Source of the DNA: Candidatus Poribacteria bacterium
GTDB taxonomy: Bacteria > Poribacteria > WGA-4E > WGA-3G
DNA: 50,408 nt
Direction of reading: 5' to 3'
Assembly: GCA_021295715.1 (NCBI GenBank)
Contig: JAGWBV010000053.1
Span: 1-50,408, forward strand
Under the pieces are notes generated by a model. The model saw nothing but the letters and a program-made list of their open reading frames with translations, was not told the origin of the DNA and ran no database searches. Positions 24,606 to 33,111 of the stretch are shown one piece after another. The translations under genes and the position numbers were made by a program. Position 1 is the stretch's first letter, and the number at the start of each line of letters is the position of its first letter.

Positions 24606-24623
24606 TAGCAAAAACCTTGCCAA
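24606..24623 (-). promoter_or_regulatory. Sigma-54-like -24/-12 promoter of the nitrate operon
   Basis: The minus strand reads TTGGCAAGGTTTTTGCTA, matching TTGGCAcG-N4-TTGCW except for one base. Transcription would start near 24594, about 60 bases before nasT. Sigma-54 control fits a nitrogen-assimilation operon. No full NtrC-type palindrome was found upstream, only a GGCACC half-site near 24650. Confidence 0.6.
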
Positions 24624-24675
24624 ACATATAGAACATTGATTTCCCTAAGGTGCCTGACACTTCTGCAAAATGGAA

Positions 24676-24698
24676 ACCCCGCAGAAGATTCGCGGGGT
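24676..24698 (-). terminator. Terminator hairpin between the methyltransferase and nasT
   Basis: ACCCCGC and GCGGGGT enclose an eight- or nine-base loop; on the minus strand TTTCCATTTT follows. It would end transcription from the methyltransferase gene and isolate the nasT promoter. The rest of the gap 24532-24810 shows no gene. Confidence 0.7.
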
Positions 24699-24810
24699 GC
24701 TAATTTTTGCCTATTTTTTTAGCAGAATGTCAGCGTTTTTCCTGTTTTTTGGGCAATACAGGTTTCTGTTACAGCGAAACCGTTTACACGGTTGACCCCG
24801 TATACTTGAA

Positions 24811-25476
24811 CTATACAGACCGCTGCACGGCGTAGATATTAACTTGAGAGGTTTGTCCGTCCAATGTGACAGGGGTGGAGTTCTTTTGATAGACGAAGCC
24901 GTTGTCAGTGAGCAGTTTGAAAAAACCGGTCGCGTTGCTACGATTCGGTTCGGAAAAGAGAGCGACACCATTATGGGCGAGATGCTCCTGAAGTAGCGTC
25001 AGGATCGGTATCCAATGCGGTTCTTCGTAAATGACATCGGCGGCGAGAATGGACAGAAATTTGCGATTGAAGCAGGGGGTGTTCCAATCCATCAGGACGA
25101 AATCGGCGCGTTGGCTCACATCATTCTGTTCGGCGTTGTGGTGTGCGAAGCGGAGTGCTTCCTGTTCCGCATCCGTGAAAACCACGCGCCCACCCATTTG
25201 ACAGGCAACAATTCCTGCCAGTCCAAACCCACATCCGATTTCTAAGATGTGCACATCTTTTAGGCGCGTGCCGATTTTTTCTATGTGGTGGGCGAGACCG
25301 ATCGAAGACTCCCAGAGATAGGTCCAATAGGGAAGGTAAAGTTTGCCTTGATCGTCTTCTCGACTGAGTCGTTCGAGAAACCAATCGGGGTCCTCTACGA
25401 TTGTGAGTTGAACCCGACCGGTTTTCAGCTTAATGATGGTACTTGTTAGCGGATAGTCTCGCAAATCGGTGTTCAT
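24811..25476 (-). CDS. Class I SAM-dependent methyltransferase
   Basis: A 221-residue Rossmann-fold methyltransferase. The AdoMet motif ILEIGCGFGLAGI is near residue 76, followed by an acidic VVFTDAEQEAL at the second strand and VLMDWNTP at the fourth. YLPYWTYLWESSIGLAHHI before motif I, and AADVIYEEPHW after it, resemble the METTL/nicotinamide-methyltransferase-like protein lysine methyltransferase group. The substrate is unknown. No strong ribosome site precedes ATG 25476; it lies 88 bases after the Uma2 gene on the same strand. Confidence 0.82.
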   Translation of the reverse strand: MNTDLRDYPLTSTIIKLKTGRVQLTIVEDPDWFLERLSREDDQGKLYLPYWTYLWESSIGLAHHIEKIGTRLKDVHILEIGCGFGLAGIVACQMGGRVVFTDAEQEALRFAHHNAEQNDVSQRADFVLMDWNTPCFNRKFLSILAADVIYEEPHWIPILTLLQEHLAHNGVALFSEPNRSNATGFFKLLTDNGFVYQKNSTPVTLDGQTSQVNIYAVQRSV

Positions 25477-25564
25477 CTACTGAAATTAGGGGTGCCAAAG
25501 GTGTTTGACGGAAGTATGTGCTTGGAGTCCTACTTCAAAATCGCCCTTGTGGTTCTCCAAAACG

Positions 25565-26155
25565 CTACTCAGGAAACGTGACGCGTTCGTAGATTTCCTG
25601 TAAAAACAATTCGCATTGGATAGAGGTAAGGGGTAGACTTTCCTCAATAGCTTGGAATTCGGTGAAAATCCACTGTTTCTCTTGGCGACGGTAGTGCTCC
25701 ACACAAACCTCGTCTTGGGCGACGAGGAGGTATTCCTGCAACGATGGGAGTTGTCGGTAGTGCGCGAATTTTTCGCCTCGGTCATACGCTTTGGTTGAGA
25801 GTGAGAGAACTTCTACCAAAAGAATAGGGTTAAGGAGTGTGTCGAAAACGTCATCTTCAAAACGGGGTTCGTCACAAACGACAACGACATCTGGATAGAA
25901 ATAGGATGTTGTCGTGGGGGTGCTCACACGCATCTCGTTCGCGTAAGTTTCGCATCTGCTCCCTCTTAACAGGTTACGGAACTCACCAGATATATTACCT
26001 GTAATGAGGTTATGCGCCCGGCTCGCGCCAGACATCGCGATTAACTCACCGTTTAAGTACTCATGCCTGATTATTTCTGCGTCTGGAAGTGCTTTGCGTT
26101 CAAAAGCGATGTATTCTTCGGGGGTGAGGTATGTTTGTGCTGCAGAGGCTCCCAT
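25565..26155 (-). CDS. Uma2-family (DUF820) restriction-endonuclease-like protein
   Basis: A 196-residue protein of the Uma2 family, with a PD-(D/E)xK-type fold: YLTPEEYIAFERKA at the N-terminus, EYLNGELIAMSGAS, YFYPDVVVVCDEP (Asp), NPILLVEVLSLSTKAYDRG (Glu and Lys) and YRQLPSLQEYLLV. These proteins are abundant in cyanobacteria and Poribacteria-like genomes. Their function is unsettled. Start 26155 follows GGAGG; an upstream ATG at 26236 has no site. It is probably functional, since all core residues are present. Confidence 0.88.
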   Translation of the reverse strand: MGASAAQTYLTPEEYIAFERKALPDAEIIRHEYLNGELIAMSGASRAHNLITGNISGEFRNLLRGSRCETYANEMRVSTPTTTSYFYPDVVVVCDEPRFEDDVFDTLLNPILLVEVLSLSTKAYDRGEKFAHYRQLPSLQEYLLVAQDEVCVEHYRRQEKQWIFTEFQAIEESLPLTSIQCELFLQEIYERVTFPE

Positions 26156-26246
26156 GGTTTCCTCCGGTGATGTACTGAACTGATAATTTGTATTATAGCG
26201 TAATTCCGAGAAGATGTCAAGGAGGGATGGAAGCATTCAAAGGAAC

Positions 26247-27266
26247 TTAGAAAAGTTTAGCGATTTCGTCCGTCTCAAAAATAGGTAGTGGTTGTTGTCT
26301 GCCAGTGGTATCTTCCAACCACAATCCGTGCTCAGGTGGTGAAAACTTTCCGATAATATCCGCATTGATACCAGCCATACCGAGGACTTGACAGATTGTT
26401 TCGCCTTTTTCAGGTGCCGAGGCAATTAACATGGCACCCGATGAAATGATACCAAGCGGATTGAGTCCAAACATATCACATAACGTCCGTGTTATATTGC
26501 TATACAATATGGGTGAGTCAAGAAGTTTATCCGAATAGACGGTCACCCCTAACTCGGCGGCGGTTGCCAACTCGTAAACAGCGGTTGCGACACCGCCTTC
26601 TGTGACATCGTGCATGGCGTGCACGCCACCTGTGGCGATTGCGATTTGGGCATCCTTTAGCACAGAAATTCCGGGATCCGTGAGATAGTTCTTTGCCTGC
26701 TCCAAGAATTGGGCATCACATTTATCATGCAACTGATCTTCACACTCGCGCGCGATGATTGCTGTTGCCTCAATGCCGATTCCTTTTGTGAGAATGAGAG
26801 CATCCCCTGCGCAGGCATCCGCCGAAGTGAACAACGTATCTTTATGGGTAACCCCCATCATTTGTCCGATGACAACGGGTTGTGTCACAGCAGGTGTGAT
26901 TTCGGTGTGTCCACCACAAAGCGCGATGTTGAACGCCGCACATGCCTCTGTGATTTGTGCCATGATGTCGCGAACCATTGTAGAGGTGGTTGCATCTTCG
27001 GGTAACAGCAGCGTTACCAGCAACCATTTCGGCACAGCCCCCATCGCAGCGATGTCATTGCTATTAACACAGACCACGTACCACCCAATATCTTCAGTCG
27101 CAAAGGTTATCGGGTCGCTCGTCGCAACGAGGTAATTGTCCCCGAATGCCATGACTGCGGCATCTTCGCCGAGTTGTGGACCGACAACCACGTCTGTATT
27201 TCTGTCGTGTGTGGGTAGAAGTTCTTTTAAAAAGTCGTGTTTCAGTTTTCCAACGGGCAGATTCAT
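26247..27266 (-). CDS. AIR synthase-related (HypE-like) ATP-binding protein
   Basis: A 339-residue member of the PurM/HypE/SelD-type fold. N-terminal half: QLGEDAAVMAFGDNYLVATSD, then NSNDIAAMGAVPKWLLVTLLLP and CGGHTEITPAV, which form the ATP/phosphate region. C-terminal half: MHDVTEGGVATAVYELA. A true HypE ends in a cysteine-bearing PRIC tail; here the C-terminus is ETDEIAKLF without Cys. Hydrogenase maturation is therefore not supported and the reaction is unknown. The gene starts 11 bases after the DUF6785 gene, in an operon also containing a homocysteine methyltransferase/MTHFR protein. Confidence 0.8.
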   Translation of the reverse strand: MNLPVGKLKHDFLKELLPTHDRNTDVVVGPQLGEDAAVMAFGDNYLVATSDPITFATEDIGWYVVCVNSNDIAAMGAVPKWLLVTLLLPEDATTSTMVRDIMAQITEACAAFNIALCGGHTEITPAVTQPVVIGQMMGVTHKDTLFTSADACAGDALILTKGIGIEATAIIARECEDQLHDKCDAQFLEQAKNYLTDPGISVLKDAQIAIATGGVHAMHDVTEGGVATAVYELATAAELGVTVYSDKLLDSPILYSNITRTLCDMFGLNPLGIISSGAMLIASAPEKGETICQVLGMAGINADIIGKFSPPEHGLWLEDTTGRQQPLPIFETDEIAKLF

Positions 27267-27277
27267 GACTTTCGCTC

Positions 27278-29206
27278 TCAGATAAAGATTTTGTAGGTAC
27301 GCAAGCCGGAGGCAGGTCCAATGATTGCCCAGATGCTGCCGATAACGTAATCGCCTAAGATGAGTCCCAGAAAGAGCGGTGCGACCCGACGATGCAGCCG
27401 TAAACCACCGTGCCGTAAAATCATCAATTTCAGGAACCACGCCACGAAGAAGGCGAACCAGAAATAATCCATCGCAAAACTGATTGCAAGCGCGTAGCCT
27501 GCGGGATGGAAGGGCCACCATAAGAAATGCATCCGCATATACATCATCACGAACGTCAAGAGCGCACCGATACCCATGAAACCGATGCCAATCACATTCG
27601 GTTCGGTTGGGTTATGTAACCATCGCTGGAGCCGACTGAACGATTCTCTGCCGACCCATCCTTTGAACCCGCCTGCTTTCGCGACTGCCCCGTTACGGAA
27701 GGTGATGTCAAGGTTTGCCCAGAAGGTTACCAGAATACCGACGATAATCGCAATCAACATCGCCATCCATAAACGTCGGTTCCCCATCCCCGTTGATTCC
27801 GCGAGTTTAAACGCCTCTATCTGATTCGGCATCGGGTGGTTACGGTAACCACGATTGAACCAGTAGAAAAGGGACATGATGGTGAGACTACTTGTGTCAA
27901 ACTGCCGAGTGCCGCCGACTGTCGCCAACATGTCGTGCGGATTGACGTAGTAAATTTCATGAGGTGTGCCGAGTTCTGCTCGAACGCGGGTGATCGCAAA
28001 GGAGAGTAAGAAGTACACACCGAAGAAAACGCCCGCAACCCATAATGACATCCCCGCTATAGAAGCAAAAATACCGAGCGCAACGAGCGAACCAAGGATA
28101 CCTAAAAAAGCGGCACGGTAAGGCATCGGTTCGTCAGAATCATCGAGGCGCGAGTTAAACCCAAACACCTTTTTCATGACCTCAATCAAGTGGCGCCGTG
28201 TGACCCAGACAGCGAGGAGGAAGAGCGCAACCCATGCCCCGTATGCTTGTTCATTGAGAGCGGGGAAATAGCGCGTACCGAGTGCAGCACCGATAACAAA
28301 TTCCGCTAAACGAACGACAAAGAAAAACCAGCACGAGAACGACAGATCCAACGGCAGGAAAAACGCTAACCCCACTGCGAACGGGTAAACGGAGATACGG
28401 GTGCCACGAATCACATTCCATGGACGGTCAGTGAAGATGTTTTGAAAGACCGCTGTCCGTTTGATGTAAGGGATTTCTGGAAACTGTGGGAAGAGGTAAT
28501 GAACGCCGTTAATAACACCAATGGCGACAGCAATGCTGAATCCAATCCACATCATCCGATTTTTCAGGAGACTGATACCGCCATCTTCCGAGAGTCGCAG
28601 CGGGAGTTGGATAATCGGATACGCCAACTTTTCCTGCTCTGCCCACCGCTTACGAACGAGCGTGTTGATGCAGAGCATCATAAACATCATAATCAGGAAA
28701 AAGAGTCCCCAGAACAACAACGGTTTTGTCCAAACCGAAAAGTTATGCCGTGTGTAGAAAGTGGATTCTCCTTCATAAAACCCCTGCAAACTTTGTGCGT
28801 CAGAAACAGTGAGCCACGCCGGTAGATACCGAAAAAAGAGGGTCTGCCACTCGTTTTCTTCAGTCGCGAACCGGAAAGGGTGTGCGATACTACCGAACAT
28901 ATTTTGCATCGTATCGTGTCCGGCGAACGTGCAGGAAATCGCGACCATAATATAGATGGTGAGCAGTTCCCCCTGATGTAGCATCTGTCGCGGTGCGATA
29001 CGTTTCAACACAAGGTTGGCGACAACACACACGAACATGATGAAAACAGGTTGAATAAATAGGGGGAGGCACGAGCCGTCAAGGGAGTAATACTTCACCT
29101 CAACAAGCGTCATCCAATAGACATTAACTGGGATGAATAAGATGCCTAAGAGAAGCGAACGCCCTGTAACGCGTGCTGATGGGATTGAAGTTTCACGATC
29201 TTTCAT
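27278..29206 (-). CDS. DUF6785/DUF6784-family polytopic membrane protein
   Basis: A 642-residue membrane protein homologous to the one at 2188-4086 (shared: LQGFYEGESTFYT, KLAYPIIQLPLRL, YLFPQFPEIPYIKRTAVF, PLDLSFSCWFFFVVR, AITRVRAELGTP, and an LFLGLILGDYVIGSIW tail). About twelve membrane segments are visible. The function is unknown; a transporter-like role is inference. ATG 29206 is chosen so that the protein begins shortly before the first helix and leaves a 29-base gap to the preceding gene; ATG 29287 is possible and would overlap it. No strong ribosome site marks either start. Confidence 0.85.
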   Translation of the reverse strand: MKDRETSIPSARVTGRSLLLGILFIPVNVYWMTLVEVKYYSLDGSCLPLFIQPVFIMFVCVVANLVLKRIAPRQMLHQGELLTIYIMVAISCTFAGHDTMQNMFGSIAHPFRFATEENEWQTLFFRYLPAWLTVSDAQSLQGFYEGESTFYTRHNFSVWTKPLLFWGLFFLIMMFMMLCINTLVRKRWAEQEKLAYPIIQLPLRLSEDGGISLLKNRMMWIGFSIAVAIGVINGVHYLFPQFPEIPYIKRTAVFQNIFTDRPWNVIRGTRISVYPFAVGLAFFLPLDLSFSCWFFFVVRLAEFVIGAALGTRYFPALNEQAYGAWVALFLLAVWVTRRHLIEVMKKVFGFNSRLDDSDEPMPYRAAFLGILGSLVALGIFASIAGMSLWVAGVFFGVYFLLSFAITRVRAELGTPHEIYYVNPHDMLATVGGTRQFDTSSLTIMSLFYWFNRGYRNHPMPNQIEAFKLAESTGMGNRRLWMAMLIAIIVGILVTFWANLDITFRNGAVAKAGGFKGWVGRESFSRLQRWLHNPTEPNVIGIGFMGIGALLTFVMMYMRMHFLWWPFHPAGYALAISFAMDYFWFAFFVAWFLKLMILRHGGLRLHRRVAPLFLGLILGDYVIGSIWAIIGPASGLRTYKIFI

Positions 29207-29235
29207 AGTTTGGAATCGTGGGCGCGGCAAGACAG

Positions 29236-31104
29236 TTAACGATAAGTTTTCACGATTTCTGAGATGACCCTGGCTCTGTTTTTCCAATTCATGCGAGCGG
29301 GCGGGATTAGGTAGATACCGTCGATAGCGAATTCATCTTGGCTACGGATCTCCTGAACCAATTCTAAGCACAGTCGCATACCGAGTTCATGCCCGGCGGT
29401 GTCGCCAAGGTCTCGGAATTTGTCAACGATAAACTGTGGGATGTAAAGCCCCAAATTGTCGCGTAGATAGGATGCGCTTCGGAAACTCGTAAGCGGAAGG
29501 ATACCGTAGAGAACCTTTATATCGAGATGTTCCGTTGCCTGCTGCGCACGGGCAATATCTTCGTATGCCCAGACGGGTTGTGTGTAGGCAAACTTCGCAC
29601 CATGCGCCACCTTATTTGCGAGATGCTTAACGTGTGGTTGTAGATTCTCTGCAATCGTGAAGCCACCACCGTAATAGAAGCTGCACGGCTCACCGATCGA
29701 CGAACCATCGGCGAGTTCGCCTTGGTTCAGTCGGTTAATGAGTCCCATCAATTGAACCGCACCCCGAACATCCGGCACGAGACTCGCAGTCTCATATGGT
29801 CCAGCTTTCGGATGATCGCCGGATAAGGCGACAATGCCTCGGATCCCCAGGGCTTCCGCTTCCAGAAGATGGGATTGCATACTGATGAGATTACGGGATC
29901 GGGTCGTCCAGTGGATAAGCGTCGGAATCTGGGTTGACTGCTGGAGTCGATAGGCTGTAGCGATAGCCCCGATATTCACGGCAGCACCGGAGTTGTCGGT
30001 TACATCGAATAAATCTACACCGATTGCAGCGAGGTTTTTTGCTTCTTTCAACATTGCTCGCAATTGCGGAAAAGTATTGGCGCGCATTTCTACGCTTACA
30101 ATGCGTTCGCGCGTTTCAAATACTTGCTGGACAGGATTATCGCTTGGTGATTTGGAGGTAGACGCAATCTTTGGAAGCACGAAAATACGCTGCTCTCGTT
30201 CGACAGGTTCACGCCCGGTGACAGCTTGTCGAATTTTTGCCGTGTATGTCGGGGTCGTGCCGCAACAGCCGCCGATCATGTTCGCACCAAGTTCGACTAA
30301 CTTGCCAACGTAGTCACTGAATACTTCAGCCTCGACTGTATAGGAGACAGCAATTTCACCTTGCTCTACTCTCGGATTACCAGCATTCGGTTGCACGACA
30401 ATAGGTGCCTTGATGACTGGAGCGATTAACTCCATTGCCTCAACGAGATCGTGCGGTCCTCTGCAATTGATGCCGACTGCGTGCGCGCCGAGCTGTTCTA
30501 ACTCTTGGGCAAAGACGCGCACATCTAATCCCGCACCTACAGTTCCACCTGAAACGCCGCTGATTTCAACGATGACAGGAACACTGTATGTGAGGGCTTG
30601 CTTGGTAGCGATTTCTGCCTGTTTGGGAGAGACAAAGGTTTCAAGGACGAGAAGATCAACGCCTTCATCGACGAGCACATCCATCTGTTCCTTGAAAAGC
30701 CGTCGGATTGTCTTCGTGGATGGAGTAGGGGCATCTAAGGTTTGGAACGGGATTTGACCGACGGAGCCAGCAACATAGCATGTCTCTTGTGCCGCCGCTC
30801 GTGCCAGGGACACGCCTGTTCTGTTAATTTCTTCAACCTGTTCAGCCAAGCCGTGGACTGCTAATGCTTCCCTGTTTGCTTGGTAGGTATTCGTCTGAAT
30901 AACATCAGCACCCGCCTCAATGTAGGCGCGATGAACCGCTACAACTTTCTCGGCATGTTCTGTAGAGATATTGCAGGCATCAACGCACTGTATATGTGAG
31001 GGAATCCGTTTGCGGAGTTCGGTTCCGATAGCACCGTCGCACACCAGAATCTGGTGCGCAAGGGCTTCCATAAAGTTGTCTTTTCTTGAATGAGTGGTTT
31101 TCAT
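29236..31104 (-). CDS. Bifunctional homocysteine S-methyltransferase / methylenetetrahydrofolate reductase (YitJ-like)
   Basis: A 622-residue fusion. Residues about 12-300 form a homocysteine S-methyltransferase barrel: LVCDGAIGTEL, DVIQTNTYQANR, and zinc cysteines in GINCRGP and GGCCGTTP. Residues about 330-615 form a methylenetetrahydrofolate reductase barrel: VSVEMRANTFPQLR, VALSGDHPKAGPYE, AKFAYTQPVW. The two steps would make methyl-folate and pass the methyl to homocysteine, as in Bacillus YitJ. The second ATG (31071) gives the usual family N-terminus and could be the true start; neither ATG has a strong ribosome site. It heads an operon with DUF6785 and AIR-synthase-like genes. Confidence 0.88.
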   Translation of the reverse strand: MKTTHSRKDNFMEALAHQILVCDGAIGTELRKRIPSHIQCVDACNISTEHAEKVVAVHRAYIEAGADVIQTNTYQANREALAVHGLAEQVEEINRTGVSLARAAAQETCYVAGSVGQIPFQTLDAPTPSTKTIRRLFKEQMDVLVDEGVDLLVLETFVSPKQAEIATKQALTYSVPVIVEISGVSGGTVGAGLDVRVFAQELEQLGAHAVGINCRGPHDLVEAMELIAPVIKAPIVVQPNAGNPRVEQGEIAVSYTVEAEVFSDYVGKLVELGANMIGGCCGTTPTYTAKIRQAVTGREPVEREQRIFVLPKIASTSKSPSDNPVQQVFETRERIVSVEMRANTFPQLRAMLKEAKNLAAIGVDLFDVTDNSGAAVNIGAIATAYRLQQSTQIPTLIHWTTRSRNLISMQSHLLEAEALGIRGIVALSGDHPKAGPYETASLVPDVRGAVQLMGLINRLNQGELADGSSIGEPCSFYYGGGFTIAENLQPHVKHLANKVAHGAKFAYTQPVWAYEDIARAQQATEHLDIKVLYGILPLTSFRSASYLRDNLGLYIPQFIVDKFRDLGDTAGHELGMRLCLELVQEIRSQDEFAIDGIYLIPPARMNWKNRARVISEIVKTYR

Positions 31105-31106
31105 AT

Positions 31107-31135
31107 AAGAGAAAAGCGCGCTTAAAGAGCGCGCC
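31107..31135 (-). terminator. GCGCGC hairpin terminator after the dockerin-copper protein gene
   Basis: GCGCGC (31134-31129) and GCGCGC (31121-31116) flank CTCTTTAA-type loop bases, followed on the minus strand by TTTTCTCTTAT. It lies between the stop at 31159 and the start of the YitJ-like gene, separating the two units. Confidence 0.7.
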
Positions 31136-31158
31136 TTCCTGTGTTTATGAAGCGGGTT

Positions 31159-32772
31159 CTACTTAATTATTGCTCCCGCGCTTTCGGTCGGGATATAATA
31201 ATAGCCAAAAATGATACACATCTCATCTTCAGACGTAAGTCCAAATATGAGGGGTTCATCCGTGTCATAGTTGTTATGGGTACACTGGAACTTGATTGTA
31301 TCTTCCCCATCTAAGCGGAGGATTGGATCAAAGAGGTCAATGGGGGCATCATCATAAGCAATACTCCGATGCAACAAGTCGCCTGATGATCCCTGAAAAA
31401 TCTCAAACAATTCTCCGTGCCGATGCATGTGGGATGTCAGCAAAAAGACATTTAGCGCGGCACTTGGGTCGTGGCCTCGGCGTTCCAACTCATCTTCAAC
31501 ATACCACGACATTTTGGCGACGCGCGTTGTTCCGGGCGGGACGTTAATGGACCGATTAGAAACGAAGATTTCAACGGCTTCGTACTGGACTTCCGCCTCC
31601 GGAATCGTGTAGATATTGACGTAAGTTTCACCGAGTAACGTTTCGTCACCAAGCAGATTAATGTAGTGCGAATTCAGATCGTAAATGGTGTCACCGGGGA
31701 GTCGTAACCCTACACCCTCTGGGAACTGAAATAGGGTATCATCGGTTTGTGTTCCGACGACGAAAAGTCTGTCAACACCGAAATTCCCAAGTATCTGCGG
31801 ATCCTCTGGGTCGAGTTCGCGGAAAGCATCTTCCGAATTAACGCCGATGCCGGGTGTGATGCCTCTCTCTGGCACACCGTTCGCCAAACCTTCTTCCGTG
31901 AAGCGATATAAGACGAAGTGGTGGCTACCAGAAGGATAGAAAATCTCGACTCTGTTAATAAAGATGTCTCCGTCCACTGGATTGCCATTTTCATCTCTGA
32001 TTTGGGTGGCGTAGTAAATTTCGCGTTCAGTGCCGGGTTCGATTTTGAACGGCGGCAAACGGAGTTGGTAACCTTCGCCGGGGGTAGGCGGCGCGGGCGG
32101 TTCAAAAACTTCGTCAGGATCGCGTAGGACACCGAGGTCCCCGATACCTACTAATTTACCGGTCTGCGGCGCGCCAGCCTCAATCCACGTCCGAACCGCA
32201 TCTATTTTACCAGTATGAAGCATGCCACCACCGAATGGCATCCGAGCCCCTTGTTCGGGTGCTGTCGGTCCCATCAGTTTCGCTAAAAGAAAACTGTTCT
32301 CTGGATTCCCTGGATCAACGAGTTTCATACCCGCTGCTGCTGCCGATGGGTTCTGTGGCTCACGTCCAACCAAATCTTCGTAGGAGAGACCATAGGTGAG
32401 ATTCAAATTGCCAGCATTTGCAGGCGCAGCATGGCAGACACTGTTGGCACAGCTCTTGTCAAAGACATACTCCTGAATATCATGATACGCTGAGTTTTCT
32501 TCCGGGGCGGTTTGTCCAAAACTGTTGCCCACGCGAACGAGGTCCAGGACATTGACGATTCCGTCACGATTAACATCAGGGTCCTGCTCGGCATTGCGAT
32601 CCCTTGGCTGCCCGAAAGAACCAGCAACAAGCACCAAATCCTGGATGTTCACGACACCGTCTTTATTAACGTCTTCCAACAGGGTAGGAAGATTACTGTG
32701 TCCAAACGCTAAGAAGGACATGCCGCCTATTAGTAGAAGAATGAGTATAGAATACGTTGTTTTTTTTAACAT
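31159..32772 (-). CDS. Secreted protein with N-terminal dockerin, heme-type CxxxxCH motif and copper monooxygenase-like domain
   Basis: A 537-residue exported protein. A signal peptide (about 1-24) is followed by a dockerin module of two calcium-loop repeats (DVNKDGVVNIQDLVLVAGSF and DVNRDGIVNVLDLVRVGNSF, about 34-90). Residues about 105-200 look like a planctomycete-type cytochrome module: SCANSVCHA gives CxxxxCH in place of the usual CxxCH. The rest resembles copper type II ascorbate-dependent monooxygenases: GSHHFVLYRF, a His pair in TSHMHRHGELFEIF, and FQCTHNNYD. Dockerins usually sit at the C-terminus, so the order is unusual. An extracellular oxidative enzyme is inferred; the substrate is unknown. 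GGAGG lies 14 bases before the start. Confidence 0.82.
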   Translation of the reverse strand: MLKKTTYSILILLLIGGMSFLAFGHSNLPTLLEDVNKDGVVNIQDLVLVAGSFGQPRDRNAEQDPDVNRDGIVNVLDLVRVGNSFGQTAPEENSAYHDIQEYVFDKSCANSVCHAAPANAGNLNLTYGLSYEDLVGREPQNPSAAAAGMKLVDPGNPENSFLLAKLMGPTAPEQGARMPFGGGMLHTGKIDAVRTWIEAGAPQTGKLVGIGDLGVLRDPDEVFEPPAPPTPGEGYQLRLPPFKIEPGTEREIYYATQIRDENGNPVDGDIFINRVEIFYPSGSHHFVLYRFTEEGLANGVPERGITPGIGVNSEDAFRELDPEDPQILGNFGVDRLFVVGTQTDDTLFQFPEGVGLRLPGDTIYDLNSHYINLLGDETLLGETYVNIYTIPEAEVQYEAVEIFVSNRSINVPPGTTRVAKMSWYVEDELERRGHDPSAALNVFLLTSHMHRHGELFEIFQGSSGDLLHRSIAYDDAPIDLFDPILRLDGEDTIKFQCTHNNYDTDEPLIFGLTSEDEMCIIFGYYYIPTESAGAIIK

Positions 32773-33111
32773 TATCGCTATCTAACCTCCGTATTTGGGT
32801 TATCGGTTATTATGGTAGATTTTAGAATTACTTTGACACGCTGCATCGGCGAGGTTAGAAACCTCGCCTACCGCGATAGGGGGTATATTTGGGGGTGGGT
32901 CCCCTGCGGGAAACACCCAAGTAAACACCCCTACGAAAACTGTTCATATATTTTTAGGATTTACCAGCTTTGCTGTCTTGTATTAGAGTCGAGTTGATGG
33001 TTAAAGTTAAGAGGGATGCCTGTAACAATTCACCTTTCCGTGACGTGCGCTAAGTATGTGTGAATTGTGAAAACGCCTCTTAACCGAAAACTGAACACTG
33101 ACAACCATTAA
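32773..33111. repeat. 339-base gap with three inverted repeats
   Basis: No gene is visible. It holds GGCGAGGTT-AGA-AACCTCGCC (32848-32868, the GGTAG family). Next is a G-rich hairpin (32876-32937: AGGGGGTATATTTGGG against CCCAAGTAAACACCCCT). The third is a long imperfect inverted repeat, 33006-33033 against 33060-33084 (GTTAAGAGG...CAATTCAC and GTGAATTG...CCTCTTAAC). Confidence 0.65.

Noticed and set aside
25486-25785. Extra coding frames inside the Uma2 gene region
   Set aside because: They are out-of-frame readings of the Uma2 gene without ribosome sites or homology.
26247-27266. HypE hydrogenase maturation protein
   Set aside because: The fold fits, but the C-terminal cysteine needed for the cyanide-transfer step is absent and no other hyp or hydrogenase gene is present.
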